DNA of 64,000 bases from the NCBI RefSeq assembly GCF_003610235.1, contig NZ_RAPR01000001.1, forward strand, positions 3,658,001 through 3,722,000. The letters run 5' to 3'. The notes below the pieces were generated by a model that did not search any database, had not been told where the DNA came from, and worked only from the letters and a program-made list of their open reading frames with translations. Below are positions 35,259-44,057 of this stretch, one piece after another. The first letter of the stretch is position 1. The number at the start of each line of letters is the position of its first letter. The DNA comes from Catellatospora citrea. Its GTDB lineage: Bacteria > Actinomycetota > Actinomycetes > Mycobacteriales > Micromonosporaceae. A program made the translations under genes and the position numbers.

Positions 35259-37013
35259 ATGACCGAAAACATCGAAAGCACCACCGAAAGCACTCCCAAG
35301 ACCGTCACCCTCGCGCCCACCTTCGCCGAGCTCGGCGTGCGCCCGGAGACCGTGGCCGCACTCGCCGCGATGGGCATCGAGCGCGCCTTCGCCATCCAGG
35401 AGTACGCGCTGCCGATCGCGCTGCGCGGCGGCGACATGATCGGTCAGGCGCCCACCGGCACCGGCAAGACCTTCGGCTTCGGCATCCCGCTGATCGACCA
35501 CGCGGTCGCCCCGGGCGAGGGCGAGTCCAGCGGCCAACCGCAGGCGCTCGTCGTCGTGCCGACCCGCGAGCTGGGCCTGCAGGTCGCCAAGGACCTCGCG
35601 GGCGCGGGCCGGTCCCGCGGCGTGCGGGTGCTGGCGCTGTACGGCGGCGTCGCGTACGAGCCGCAGGTCGACGCGCTGAAGGCCGGCGTCGAGATCGTGG
35701 TCAGCACGCCCGGCCGCCTGCTCGACCTGTGCAAGCAGAAGCACCTCAAGCTCGACCAGGTCAAGGCGCTGGTGCTCGACGAGGCCGACCGCATGCTCGA
35801 CCTGGGCTTCCTCGACGACGTCGAGAAGATCCTCAAGATGCTGCCCGAAGACCGGCAGACCATGCTGTTCTCGGCGACCATGCCGGACCCGATCGTCACC
35901 CTGTCGCGCAAGTTCCTGCGCACGCCGGTGACGGTGCACGCCGGGCACACCACCGAGCCGGGCGTCAGCCCGCAGACCAAGCAGGTCGTGTACCGCACGC
36001 ACCAGCTGAACAAGCTGGAGCTGCTGGCCCGCATCCTGCAGGCGCAGGGCCGCGGCCTCACCATGATCTTCACCCGGACCAAGCGCAACGCCGACCGGGT
36101 CAGCGAGGACCTCGACTTCCGCGGGTTCGCGGCCGCCGCGGTCCACGGCGACCTGGGCCAGGGCGCGCGCGAGCGGGCACTGCGCGCGTTCCGGGCGGGC
36201 AAGGTCGACGTGCTGGTCGCTACCGACGTGGCCGCCCGCGGCCTGGACGTCTCCGGCGTCACGCACGTCATCAACTACGACTGCCCGGACGACGCGGAGA
36301 CCTACGTGCACCGCATCGGCCGCACCGGCCGCGCCGGGGCCACCGGTGTCGCGGTGACCTTCGTCGACTGGGAGGACATGCCCCGCTGGCGGATCGTCGA
36401 CAAGACGCTCGGCCTGGAGCTGACCGGCCCCGACGGCCCTGCGGAGACGTACCACACCTCGCCGTGGGTCTACACCGACCTGGACATTCCCACCGACGTC
36501 AGCGGCACCCTGCCCAGCGCCCAGCGCTCCCGGGCCGGGCTGTCCGCCGAGGTCGAGGAGGACCTGGGCGGCCGTTCCCGCGGCAGCCGGGACCGCGGCA
36601 AGCGGGGCCCGGCGGCCGAGCAGGCCGCCCCGCCGCGCGAGCGCGCGCCGCGCCGCCGCCGTCGCCTCGCCGGTGACGACGACGCCACGCCGGTGGCCGA
36701 GGCCGGGGCGCCGGACGCGCCCGCCGACACCGACGCCGCCGAGGGTGAGGCCGGCCGTGGCCGTCGCCGGCGCCGCGGCCGGGGCGCCGGCACGGGTGCC
36801 ACGGTCGCCGCGTCGGTGACGCACGAGGGTGGGCTCGCACCGCTGTTCGCTGCTCCCCCGGACGGCCCCGACGGCCCGGCGGAGCCCGCCGAGGCAGCCG
36901 AGGGCGGCGCCTCGCGCTCGCGTTCGCGCCGCCGCCGTCGCCGCTCCGGCGGTGCCGGTTCGGCCGAGAGCTCCGGTGCCGAGGGCACGCTGGAGAGTTC
37001 GGTCGAGGGCTGA
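35259..37013 (+). CDS. DEAD-box RNA helicase with basic C-terminal tail
   Basis: A 584-residue helicase. Motifs in order: Q-motif FAIQEYALPIAL, I APTGTGKT, Ia PTRELGLQ, Ib TPGRLLDL, II VLDEADRML, III FSATMPDP, V ATDVAARGLDV, VI HRIGRTGRAG. After about residue 400 the protein is rich in Arg, Gly and Ala with runs such as RRRRRLAG and SRSRSRRRRRR, an RNA-binding tail as in cold-shock helicases of the RhlE/DeaD group. It would unwind ribosomal or messenger RNA at low temperature. ATG 35259 is right after GAGAGGGC. Confidence 0.93.
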   Translation: MTENIESTTESTPKTVTLAPTFAELGVRPETVAALAAMGIERAFAIQEYALPIALRGGDMIGQAPTGTGKTFGFGIPLIDHAVAPGEGESSGQPQALVVVPTRELGLQVAKDLAGAGRSRGVRVLALYGGVAYEPQVDALKAGVEIVVSTPGRLLDLCKQKHLKLDQVKALVLDEADRMLDLGFLDDVEKILKMLPEDRQTMLFSATMPDPIVTLSRKFLRTPVTVHAGHTTEPGVSPQTKQVVYRTHQLNKLELLARILQAQGRGLTMIFTRTKRNADRVSEDLDFRGFAAAAVHGDLGQGARERALRAFRAGKVDVLVATDVAARGLDVSGVTHVINYDCPDDAETYVHRIGRTGRAGATGVAVTFVDWEDMPRWRIVDKTLGLELTGPDGPAETYHTSPWVYTDLDIPTDVSGTLPSAQRSRAGLSAEVEEDLGGRSRGSRDRGKRGPAAEQAAPPRERAPRRRRRLAGDDDATPVAEAGAPDAPADTDAAEGEAGRGRRRRRGRGAGTGATVAASVTHEGGLAPLFAAPPDGPDGPAEPAEAAEGGASRSRSRRRRRRSGGAGSAESSGAEGTLESSVEG

Positions 37014-37023
37014 CGATCACGTC

Positions 37024-37071
37024 AAAAGGGACGCCCCCACGCTGCAGCCAGAGCGTGGGGGCGTCCCTTTT
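37024..37071. terminator. Strong terminator after the helicase gene
   Basis: A 20-bp perfect stem (37024-37043 with 37052-37071) with an 8-base loop and A/T ends (AAAAGGG...CCCTTTT) starts ten bases after the helicase stop. Confidence 0.9.
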
Positions 37072-37096
37072 CGCAGGCCAGGATCAAACGAAAGTT

Positions 37097-37115
37097 TGAG
37101 GTTAGGGTCACCTTA
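37097..37115. promoter_or_regulatory. DtxR/IdeR iron box upstream of heme oxygenase
   Basis: TGAGGTTAGGGTCACCTTA agrees with the IdeR consensus TTAGGTTAGGCTAACCTAA at 15 of 19 places, with the core GGTTAGG..ACCT intact. It lies 20 bases before the heme oxygenase start, where a bound repressor would block transcription when iron is plentiful. Confidence 0.7.
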
Positions 37116-37134
37116 CTCGCGTACGGTGCTGCGC

Positions 37135-38073
37135 ATGAGTGAGCCCTTCTCCGCCCGCCTGCGCGCCGCCACCTGGTCCGACCACAGCTCGGCCGAGCAG
37201 ACGACGTTCCTGGACGACCTGACCCGGGGGCGGCTGACCGTCGCCGCCCACGCCGCGCTGACCGCGCAGCACTACCTCGTCTACCAGGTGCTGGAGGAGG
37301 CCGCGGCGCACTGGAGCAGGGACCCGGCCGTGGCCGGCTTCCACGACGATGCGCTCACCCGCCTGCCCGCGCTCGCCGCGGACCTCGCCTTCCTGCTCGG
37401 GGCCGACTGGCGCGACGCGCTCACCCCCGTCCCGACCACCGCGCAGTACACCGCCCGCCTGCGCGAGGTGGCCTTCACCTGGCCCGGCGGCTTCGTCGCC
37501 CACCACTACAACCGCTACCTGGGCGACCTGTCCGGCGGGCAGTACGTGGCCCGCGCCCTGGCCCGCTCGTACGGGCTCGACCTCGGCGGCGACGGCCTGC
37601 GCTTCTACGCCTTCGACGGCATCGCCGACCTGACCGCGTTCAAGGACGCCTACCGCGCCCGGCTCGACGCCGCACCCTGGGACGCCGACGAGCAGGACCG
37701 GATCATCAACGAGGTGAAGCTCGCCTACCTGTTCAACACCGATCTGCTGGCCGACCTGGGCCGGGTCCACCCGGACCCGTTCCCGCCGGAGGTCGTCGCC
37801 CAGATCATGCGGCACATGAACGACGACCACCCCGCCGACTCCCTGCTGATCTGCCAGGCCACGCTGCCGGAGCCGGCCCGCCCGGACGCCACCGCGGCGG
37901 TGATGTCCGGCATGGACAACCGCGGCATCGAGTTCAAGGCCGTGATCAACGGCGTCGAGACGCCCATCCGGGTGCCCTTCGCGCAGCAGCTGACCGAGCG
38001 CGCCCAGGTGCGCGTGGAGGTGACCCGGCTCTACCGCGAGGCCTGCGCCCTGCTCGGGGTGCCTGCCCGGTGA
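37135..38073 (+). CDS. Heme oxygenase fused to a DUF2470 domain
   Basis: A 312-residue fusion. Residues 1-210 are heme oxygenase: the proximal ligand is probably H17 (ATWSDHSSAE), and the distal helix is HHYNRYLGDLSGGQYVARAL. Residues about 225-310 are a DUF2470 domain (VVAQIMRHMNDDHPADSLLI), also found in heme-handling proteins. The enzyme would open heme to biliverdin, CO and iron. An iron box sits just upstream of ATG 37135, so expression should rise in iron shortage. A second gene follows after 25 bases. Confidence 0.9.
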   Translation: MSEPFSARLRAATWSDHSSAEQTTFLDDLTRGRLTVAAHAALTAQHYLVYQVLEEAAAHWSRDPAVAGFHDDALTRLPALAADLAFLLGADWRDALTPVPTTAQYTARLREVAFTWPGGFVAHHYNRYLGDLSGGQYVARALARSYGLDLGGDGLRFYAFDGIADLTAFKDAYRARLDAAPWDADEQDRIINEVKLAYLFNTDLLADLGRVHPDPFPPEVVAQIMRHMNDDHPADSLLICQATLPEPARPDATAAVMSGMDNRGIEFKAVINGVETPIRVPFAQQLTERAQVRVEVTRLYREACALLGVPAR

Positions 38074-38098
38074 GCGCGGGCGTGGAACACTGGCCGGT

Positions 38099-39145
38099 GT
38101 GGAGACGGCACACGACGTTCTCATCGCGCTGACCAGGCGGTACGCCTTCGCGGAGGTGGCCGCGCTGGTCGCGCCGGACTCCGGTGTGCTGCCGCGCGCC
38201 GGAGGCGGGGCGCTGTCCACCGAGTCCGTCGCCCACGTGCAGCAGCTGTGCGCGTTCGGGCAGCGGCTGCTCGATCTCGACGCCGAGGACTTCGGTGAGC
38301 TGAACGCCGCCGCGGAGGCCAACACCGAGCACGCGGTCGCCGACCAGGTGCACGGCGACCACGTGCCCGAGCACCTGCGGGAGCGGGCGCTGGCGTGCCG
38401 CATGCCGCAGGCGCCCAAGGAGGTGCACCGCGGCGCGCTGGGCAGCATGCGGCCCGCGTTCCGGCTGCTGCTGGAGGTCATCGACGCGCGTTTCCGGCGC
38501 GGCGAGACCACGGCGGTGGTCGCCGCGGTGCACATCGCCAGCGAGTACGGGCCGCTGCTGGTCTGGGAGCGGGTGCTCGGGCACGCCGCCGACCCGGTGC
38601 GCATGCCCGCGGCGGTGGGCGGCGACGGCAGCGCGTGGGGCGACTTCGACGACCGGGACTGCCCGCACACCAAGCCGGAGAAGTCCGCCGCGCGGCGCTG
38701 CCTGACCGTGGCGCACGAGAACAGCGCCGGCTGGCGGACCTACCTCGACCGCCAGCACTCCAACACCTCGCACGCGCTCTGCGTCTGCGCCACCACCTGC
38801 CACCGCCGGTGCAGCGTCTACCGCCGCCTCGACGCGCGGCAGGCCGAGGTGGTCACCCACGGCTGCCGGCTGGCCGCGGCGCTCAACGAGTCGGCGGTGG
38901 TGAAGCTGCGCCACAGCGCGCCGGTCGGCCACGGCTTCGGCGTGCCGTCCCAGCGCGAGCTCCTCGACGCCTGGGGCCGCACCCGGGCCTCCCTGGCCAA
39001 GCACGACCCCGCGATCGCCGAGGAGGACGGCTACCCGCTGCCCGGGTTCGCCACCTTCGTCGCGGTCCTGGCCGGCACACCCATGCCCCCGGACACCCTG
39101 CTCGCCGAGACCGCCATCGAACTCGCCAAGGCCCTCACTCCCTGA
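38099..39145 (+). CDS. Unknown Cys-rich protein downstream of heme oxygenase
   Basis: A 348-residue protein I cannot place. The middle (about 185-245) is a cysteine cluster: C188 in RDCPHTKPEK, C201, then C228 and C230 (LCVC), C234 and C238 (TTCHRRC). The spacing CxC-x3-C-x3-C plus H190 looks like a site for zinc or an Fe-S cluster. The flanks are helical, with no signal peptide or membrane helix. GTG 38099 lies 25 bases after the heme oxygenase stop, so the pair are probably one iron-regulated unit. Its 3' end overlaps the converging methyltransferase gene by 11 bases. Confidence 0.65.
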   Translation: METAHDVLIALTRRYAFAEVAALVAPDSGVLPRAGGGALSTESVAHVQQLCAFGQRLLDLDAEDFGELNAAAEANTEHAVADQVHGDHVPEHLRERALACRMPQAPKEVHRGALGSMRPAFRLLLEVIDARFRRGETTAVVAAVHIASEYGPLLVWERVLGHAADPVRMPAAVGGDGSAWGDFDDRDCPHTKPEKSAARRCLTVAHENSAGWRTYLDRQHSNTSHALCVCATTCHRRCSVYRRLDARQAEVVTHGCRLAAALNESAVVKLRHSAPVGHGFGVPSQRELLDAWGRTRASLAKHDPAIAEEDGYPLPGFATFVAVLAGTPMPPDTLLAETAIELAKALTP

Positions 39146-40280
39146 CCGCCAGCAGGGCCGCCAGGTGGGGCTGGACCTGCCACTCGGACAGCAGGGCGGC
39201 CAGTTCCGCGGCCTCGGCGGGCGACGGCCGGCGGCCGGTGCGGTGGGCGCGGATCATCGCGTTGCGCGGGGTGTGCGCCGAGTCGATGAACTCGACCACC
39301 TCCACCGCGTACCCGTGCTCGCGCAGCAGTGCCGCGCGCACCGTGTCGGTGAGCACGTCGGCGAAGCGCTCGCGCAGGATGCCGTGCTCGGTCAGCAGCC
39401 CCGCCGCACCCGCCGGCGGGTGCTTGCGCAACTGCCGGGACAGGTCCTTGTGGCAGCAGGGCGCGGCCAGGATCCAGCGCGCGTCCCAGGACAGGGCGCG
39501 GGCCAGCGCGTCGTCGGTGGCCGTGTCACAGGCGTGCAGCGCCAGCACCACGTCGGCCTGCGGCACCGCCGCGTCGGCGATGGTGCCCGCGATGAAGCTG
39601 ACGTGGTCCGCCCAGCCCAGCTTCCGGGCGATGGCGGTGTTGCGCTCGCGCTGGTCGTCGCGCACGTCCACGCCGATCAGGCGCACGTCCAGGCCGAGCC
39701 CGGAGAGGTGGCGGTACGCCGCGAAGGTCAGGTACGCGTTGCCGCAGCCCAGGTCGACGACGTGCAGCGGGCTCGGCAGCTGCGCCGGGTCGGGCAGGGT
39801 GGCGTCCAGCGCCCGCAGGAACGCGTCGACCTGCCGGCGCTTGGCGGCGTCGCCGCCGATCACGGCGTACAGCGGGTCGCCGGGGTCGATCAGGTGCTCG
39901 CGCGGCCGGTCGTGCGCGGTGACCGCGGGCGCGGCCACGGGGGCCGCCGAGCGGTGCAGCACCGCGCCCTTCTTGGTGGCCTGCAGGCGCACCGTGCCGT
40001 GCGCGGTCTCCACCGTCCAGCTGCCGAACGGCTCGGCCAGCAGCTCGTCGATCCGGCCCGCCAGCTCCGCGCCGGGGGCGAGGTTCACCGTGGTGGGGCG
40101 CTGACCGTCCTCGGTCACCAGCTGCACCCGGTCCCCCGCTTTCAGGGTCACCGGGCGCAGCGTGGCGCGCGCCACGGACGGCGTCCCGTCCCGCCGCTGC
40201 CCGCCCGCGGTCGCCCGGATCAGGTCCGGCGCCAGCAGGAGTTCGCGTACCTCGGCCAGGGCTTCAGGGAGTGCTGCCAT
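39135..40280 (-). CDS. Class I SAM-dependent methyltransferase (Methyltransf_32-like)
   Basis: A 381-residue protein. The SAM-binding core is at about 170-290: VVDLGCGNAYLTFAAYRHL (motif I), LIGVDVRDDQRE (acidic loop), then ADVVLALHACDTATDDAL and APCCHKDLSRQL. The HACDTATD and PCCH motifs are those of a family of unknown target, seen in RNA- or protein-modifying methyltransferases from bacteria to man. An N-terminal domain (1-130) is separate and beta-rich. The two converging genes overlap by 11 bases at the 3' end. Confidence 0.83.
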   Translation of the reverse strand: MAALPEALAEVRELLLAPDLIRATAGGQRRDGTPSVARATLRPVTLKAGDRVQLVTEDGQRPTTVNLAPGAELAGRIDELLAEPFGSWTVETAHGTVRLQATKKGAVLHRSAAPVAAPAVTAHDRPREHLIDPGDPLYAVIGGDAAKRRQVDAFLRALDATLPDPAQLPSPLHVVDLGCGNAYLTFAAYRHLSGLGLDVRLIGVDVRDDQRERNTAIARKLGWADHVSFIAGTIADAAVPQADVVLALHACDTATDDALARALSWDARWILAAPCCHKDLSRQLRKHPPAGAAGLLTEHGILRERFADVLTDTVRAALLREHGYAVEVVEFIDSAHTPRNAMIRAHRTGRRPSPAEAAELAALLSEWQVQPHLAALLAVRE

Positions 40281-40303
40281 ACGTCAAGGATGCGTGATGC
40301 CGG

Positions 40304-40948
40304 TCAGAACGCCCCGTCCGGCTCCGCGTAGTAGCCCGGGTTGCTCTCCGCGAAGACGATCAGCGCGACGATTCCCGCGACGATGAGCAACCCCAGGGCC
40401 GTGGCGATCCAGCCGACGATGATGCCGGTCAGGGCCATGCCGTCGCCCTCCTCGCCGCTCTCGCGGATCTTGCGGCGGGCGACGTGCCCCAGGACCGCGC
40501 CGACCGGGCCGAGGATGAGCGCGGGCACGCCGTAGAAGCACAGCATGACCGCGCCGGCCAGCGCGGTCACCATCGCGCCGATGGCCATGCCGTTGGTGCG
40601 CCGCTGCAGGTAGACGTAGGGGTAGGGGGCGTATCCGGGCGGCGGGTAGGCGCCGTACGGGTTCGGCTGGCCGAGCGGCTGCCCCGGGACCTGCGGCCAG
40701 CCGCCGGTCGGGTGACCGGCCGCCGGGTGGTGCGCGGCCGCCTGGTACGGGTTCGGCCAGTGTCCGGGTGCGGCAACGGGGCTCGCGGCCGGGCTGCCGG
40801 GCGCGGCCGCGGCGGTGGCCGGGCTGCCCTGAGCGGTCGCCGCGGCGGGGTCGGCCGGGCTGAAGGTCAGCGGCGCCGGTGCCGGGAACGCCGGCTGCGG
40901 CGTGCCGGGATCCGGGCTCGGGGGTGGCGGCGCGGTGGGGTCGGTCAT
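40304..40948 (-). CDS. DUF4190 membrane protein with Pro-rich N-terminus
   Basis: A 214-residue protein. The first 110 residues are disordered and rich in Pro, Ala, Gly and Tyr; then RTNGMAIGAMVTALAGAVM and LTGIIVGWIATALGLLI form two membrane helices of the DUF4190 domain, with the cytoplasmic loop GHVARRKIRESGEEGDGMAL between. Such proteins are frequent in actinobacterial genomes and have no known function. It lies 24 bases upstream of no other gene; the methyltransferase precedes it in the opposite reading order on the same strand. Confidence 0.85.
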   Translation of the reverse strand: MTDPTAPPPPSPDPGTPQPAFPAPAPLTFSPADPAAATAQGSPATAAAAPGSPAASPVAAPGHWPNPYQAAAHHPAAGHPTGGWPQVPGQPLGQPNPYGAYPPPGYAPYPYVYLQRRTNGMAIGAMVTALAGAVMLCFYGVPALILGPVGAVLGHVARRKIRESGEEGDGMALTGIIVGWIATALGLLIVAGIVALIVFAESNPGYYAEPDGAF

Positions 40949-41035
40949 CGGCCTGGCTCCATCCGGTAAGGGTCCCGACAGAGTAAGCGGTGCCTCCTAC
41001 TGGCGTCAGCTCGGACAAACCGGCAGGATCAAGCC

Positions 41036-41803
41036 ATGAACGAGCGGATGGATCTCTTCCGGCTGGACGGCCGGGTCGCACTCGTCACCGGTGCCGGCAG
41101 CCCGCACGGCATCGGCTTCGCCACCGCTCGCCAGCTGGCCGCACTCGGCGCGAAGGTCGCCGTCGTCTCCACCACCCGGCGCATCCACGAGCGCGCCGGC
41201 GAGCTGGGCGTGCTCGGCTTCGTAGCCGATCTCACCCTGGAGGCGGAGGTCGGCGCGCTCGCCGACGCGGTCACCGAGCAGCTGGGCGACGTCGACATCC
41301 TGGTCAACAACGCCGGCCTGACCAGCCGGGCCAGCCCGGAGGTGATCCGGCCGGTCGCGCAGCTCAGCTTCGAGGAGTGGAAAGCCGAGATCGACCGCAA
41401 TCTGACCACGGCGTTCCTGTCCAGCCGGGCGTTCCTCGGCGGCATGTCGGAGCGCGGCTGGGGCCGCATCGTCAACCTCGCCGCGACCGCCGGACCGGTG
41501 AACGCGCTGCCCGCCGAGGCCGGCTACGCCGCCGCGAAGGCGGGCGTGCTGGGCCTGACCCGGGCGCTGGCGATGGAGCTGGTCGCCGACGGCATCACCG
41601 TCAACGCGGTCGCCCCCGGCACCATCCACACCTCGGCGTCGACGCTGGCCGAACTCAAACTCGGCTACGACACCCCGATGGGCCGCCCCGGCACCCCCGA
41701 CGAGGTCGCCGCCACCATCGCCTTCCTCTGCTCCCCCGCCGCGGGCTACATAACGGGCCAGATGCTGGTGATCGACGGCGGCCAATCCGTCCGCCAGGGC
41801 TGA
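41036..41803 (+). CDS. SDR-family oxidoreductase
   Basis: A 255-residue short-chain dehydrogenase. It shows [15 protein letters not shown] for the cofactor, N91-N-A-G94, and Y164..K168 (GYAAAKAG). The place of the catalytic Ser before these (IVNLAATAG) is Ala150, which is unusual and could reduce or abolish reductase activity. Strand 2 (AVVSTTRR) with basic residues suggests NADP. The C-terminal [10 protein letters not shown] matches FabG-like proteins. The substrate is not known. It faces a repeat-filled convergent gap. Confidence 0.85.
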   Translation: MNERMDLFRLDGRVALVTGAGSPHGIGFATARQLAALGAKVAVVSTTRRIHERAGELGVLGFVADLTLEAEVGALADAVTEQLGDVDILVNNAGLTSRASPEVIRPVAQLSFEEWKAEIDRNLTTAFLSSRAFLGGMSERGWGRIVNLAATAGPVNALPAEAGYAAAKAGVLGLTRALAMELVADGITVNAVAPGTIHTSASTLAELKLGYDTPMGRPGTPDEVAATIAFLCSPAAGYITGQMLVIDGGQSVRQG

Positions 41804-41810
41804 CAGACCA

Positions 41811-41865
41811 AAGGAAGGGCACCTTCTTAACGCTATGCGTTGCAGAAGGTGCCCTTCTTAACGCC
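41811..41865. repeat. Palindromic element, family B copy 2
   Basis: GAAGGGCACCTTCT on the left pairs with AGAAGGTGCCCTTC on the right around ACGCTATGCGTTGC; both sides end in CTTAACGC. It follows the SDR stop by eight bases and could also act as a terminator. Confidence 0.82.
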
Positions 41866-41902
41866 GGAGCGGCTTCACCTGCGGTGAAGCCGTCGGCGAG
41901 TT

Positions 41903-42030
41903 GCGGTGGGCGCGGTTTGCGTGGGTGCGATTTTGCGGTGGGCGCGGTTTGTGGTGGGCGCGAATTGTGGTGGGCGCGAATTGTGGTGGGCGCGAATTGC
42001 GGTGGGCGCGGCTTGTGGTGGGCGCGGTTG
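41903..42030 (+). repeat. 16-bp minisatellite, eight copies
   Basis: Eight adjoining 16-base units; three identical copies of GTGGTGGGCGCGAATT at 41951-41998, the others differ at one to five places (for example GCGGTGGGCGCGGTTT). The tract then decays into G-rich DNA to about 42105. It fills the gap between the convergent SDR and HAD genes. Confidence 0.9.
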
Positions 42031-42106
42031 GGGGTGGCTCGGCGCGGGGGTGGGGCTCGGCGTGGGGCGGGGCTCGGCGCGGCGGTGGGGGTGTGGGGGC
42101 GGGTGG

Positions 42107-42802
42107 TCATACCCCCACGGTTTGGGGTGTGAGCGCGAGCGCGGCCGCGTCGGGGAGGGTGACCGCCGACTCGCCCGCGAAACCGTCGTCGGAGGCGAAC
42201 TGCAGGTGGTCGGCGAGATCCGGCGCGGCCAGCCGGATCGCCCGGATGCCCAGCGCCTGCGCGCCGGTCAGCTCGCGGGAACCGCCGTCGCCGACGAACA
42301 CGCACTCCTCCGGGGCCACGTCCAGCCGCGCACAGGCGGCGAGGTAGATGCGCGGATCGGGCTTGCTGCAGCCGACCTGCACCGAGAAGACCTTCGCGTC
42401 GAGCAGGTGGTTGACCGGCAGCGCCCGCATGATCTCGGGCAGTTCCCAGGCGCAGTCGCTGACCACGGCCAGGCGTACGCCCGCCCGGCGCAGCCGCCAC
42501 AGCGTGGGCACCGCCTCGGGCCGCAGGTGCGTGTCGGCGCGCACCGCCATCAGCCGGGCGGCCTGGGCCGCGCGCAGCCGCGCCGGGGTGACGCGTACGC
42601 CCAGCTCGGCGGCGACCCAGCGCATGGTGTCCAGGGCGTCGCCGTACGCACCCCGGCAGCGGGGGTAGAAGGAGGTGTTCAGCACCGCGAAGTACTCGGC
42701 GGGCTCGCAGCCGAGCAGCCGGGGGGCCAGTTCGTGGGCCGGTCCGCGGGTGCACGCCGAGGTCAGCGTGCCGTAGAAATCGAACAGGATCGCGCGCGGC
42801 AT
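42107..42802 (-). CDS. HAD-superfamily hydrolase
   Basis: A 231-residue phosphatase-type protein. Motif I is ILFDFYGTL (Tyr in place of the usual second Asp), motif II VVSDCAW, motif III K in GCSKPDPRIY, motif IV FVGDGGSREL. The missing second Asp (DxD to DxY) is seen in haloacid-dehalogenase-type members, where a dehalogenase or unusual phosphatase is possible. ATG 42802 begins at the first strand; ATG 42832 and a longer frame to 42937 exist without better ribosome sites. Confidence 0.82.
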   Translation of the reverse strand: MPRAILFDFYGTLTSACTRGPAHELAPRLLGCEPAEYFAVLNTSFYPRCRGAYGDALDTMRWVAAELGVRVTPARLRAAQAARLMAVRADTHLRPEAVPTLWRLRRAGVRLAVVSDCAWELPEIMRALPVNHLLDAKVFSVQVGCSKPDPRIYLAACARLDVAPEECVFVGDGGSRELTGAQALGIRAIRLAAPDLADHLQFASDDGFAGESAVTLPDAAALALTPQTVGV

Positions 42803-42961
42803 TACGCCGGATAACGAAGGTTCTGAATCCATTCGAGCGACAGTAATCAGCTGCTCACGTGAAGTACATAGGATGATCGCGCACAGTGGGCAGATGAACG
42901 CATGGAGTAGACGACGGTGTGCTGACAGGCCGCTCACCTGCGCCTGGCAGGATCGTGCCTC

Positions 42962-43894
42962 ATGCGATCACGGCTCGACCCGCTCACCATCGCCGCGATC
43001 ACCGTCGCGATCATCGCCGTGTCGTCGTCCGGGCCGCTCATCGCGTACGCCGCCGCGCCCGCGCTGGCCATCGCCTTCTGGCGCAACGCCCTCGCCGTCG
43101 GCGTGCTCGCCCCGGTCACCCTCACCCGCCGCCGCGCCGAACTGCGCGGCCTGCGCACCGACCACGCCTGGCGGTGGAGCGTGCTGGCGGGGCTCGCGCT
43201 GGCCGGGCACTTCGCCACCTGGGTGCCCAGCGTCAAGATGACCACCGTCGCGACCGCGACCGCGCTGGTCGCCACGCAGCCGGTCTGGGCCGGGCTGATC
43301 GCGCTCTGGCAGGGCCGGCGGTTGGGCCGGTGGACCTGGATCGGCATCGGCACCGCCGTGGTGGGCGCGGCCATCGCGACGGGCGCGGACTTCACCCGAG
43401 GGGGTACGGCCTTCGTCGGCGACCTGCTCGCCGTGGCCGGAGGCCTGCTCGCGGCGGTCTACACGTCCCTGGGCGAGAAGGCCCGCAGCCGGACCTCGAC
43501 CACGACGTACACCACGGTCTGCTACTCCGTGTGCGCCGCGGTGCTGCTCGGCGTGTGCCTGCTGTTCGGCGTGGAGCTGACCGGCTTCGACGACCGGACC
43601 TGGCTGGCCATCATCGCGCTGACGGCCGGCGCGCAGCTGCTCGGGCACTCGATGTTCAACTACGCCCTGCACAAGGTCTCAGCCACCACCATCAGCGTGC
43701 TGATCCTGCTGGAGGTGCCCGGGGCCGCCGTGCTCGGCTGGGTGTGGCTGGGCCAGGCCCCGCCCGCCGCGGCCTGGCCCGGCATCGCTCTGCTCATGGC
43801 CGGTGTCGCCGCCGTCATCCTGGGCGCGCGCCGCCCGGCCGCCCTGCCCACCCCCGACCCGGTGGACGTCGACCTCCCCGCCCGCAACGGCTGA
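42962..43894 (+). CDS. EamA-family (DMT) transporter
   Basis: A 310-residue membrane protein with ten helices in two EamA repeats. First repeat: FWRNALAVGVLAP..., WVPSVKMTTVATATALVATQPVW; second: LLAAVYTSLGEKARS, SMFNYALHKVSATTISVLILLEVP. These are export carriers for metabolites or amino acids; the substrate is not clear. ATG 42962 follows a short gap from the divergent HAD gene. Confidence 0.88.
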   Translation: MRSRLDPLTIAAITVAIIAVSSSGPLIAYAAAPALAIAFWRNALAVGVLAPVTLTRRRAELRGLRTDHAWRWSVLAGLALAGHFATWVPSVKMTTVATATALVATQPVWAGLIALWQGRRLGRWTWIGIGTAVVGAAIATGADFTRGGTAFVGDLLAVAGGLLAAVYTSLGEKARSRTSTTTYTTVCYSVCAAVLLGVCLLFGVELTGFDDRTWLAIIALTAGAQLLGHSMFNYALHKVSATTISVLILLEVPGAAVLGWVWLGQAPPAAAWPGIALLMAGVAAVILGARRPAALPTPDPVDVDLPARNG

Positions 43895-43915
43895 CGCCGT
43901 GTCGGTGCCGCGGGT

Positions 43916-43977
43916 CTGCACTTTCCGGGAAAGTGCAGCCACTCGCGCGCTCGAACGCGCAGTTTCCCCGAAACTGC
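43916..43977. repeat. Two adjacent CTGCA-type palindromes, family C
   Basis: CTGCACTTTCCGGGAAAGTGCAG (23 bases, 43916-43938, read as arms CTGCACTTTCC and GGAAAGTGCAG) and GCAGTTTC/GAAACTGC (43959-43977) lie side by side, separated by GCGCGC/CGAACGCGC. The two look like variants of one unit. Downstream of the EamA gene. Confidence 0.75.
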
Positions 43978-44057
43978 AGCCCGGCAATGCCGGCCCTGCT
44001 GCTCGCGTCGGCGGGTGACGGTGCGGCGCAGCGGCGCAGGCCAGGTGGGATGCGGAG

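Noticed and set aside
41903..42030. Minisatellite as CRISPR or as a coding repeat
   Set aside because: Units are directly adjacent with no spacers, and the possible frames through it have no start or known motif.
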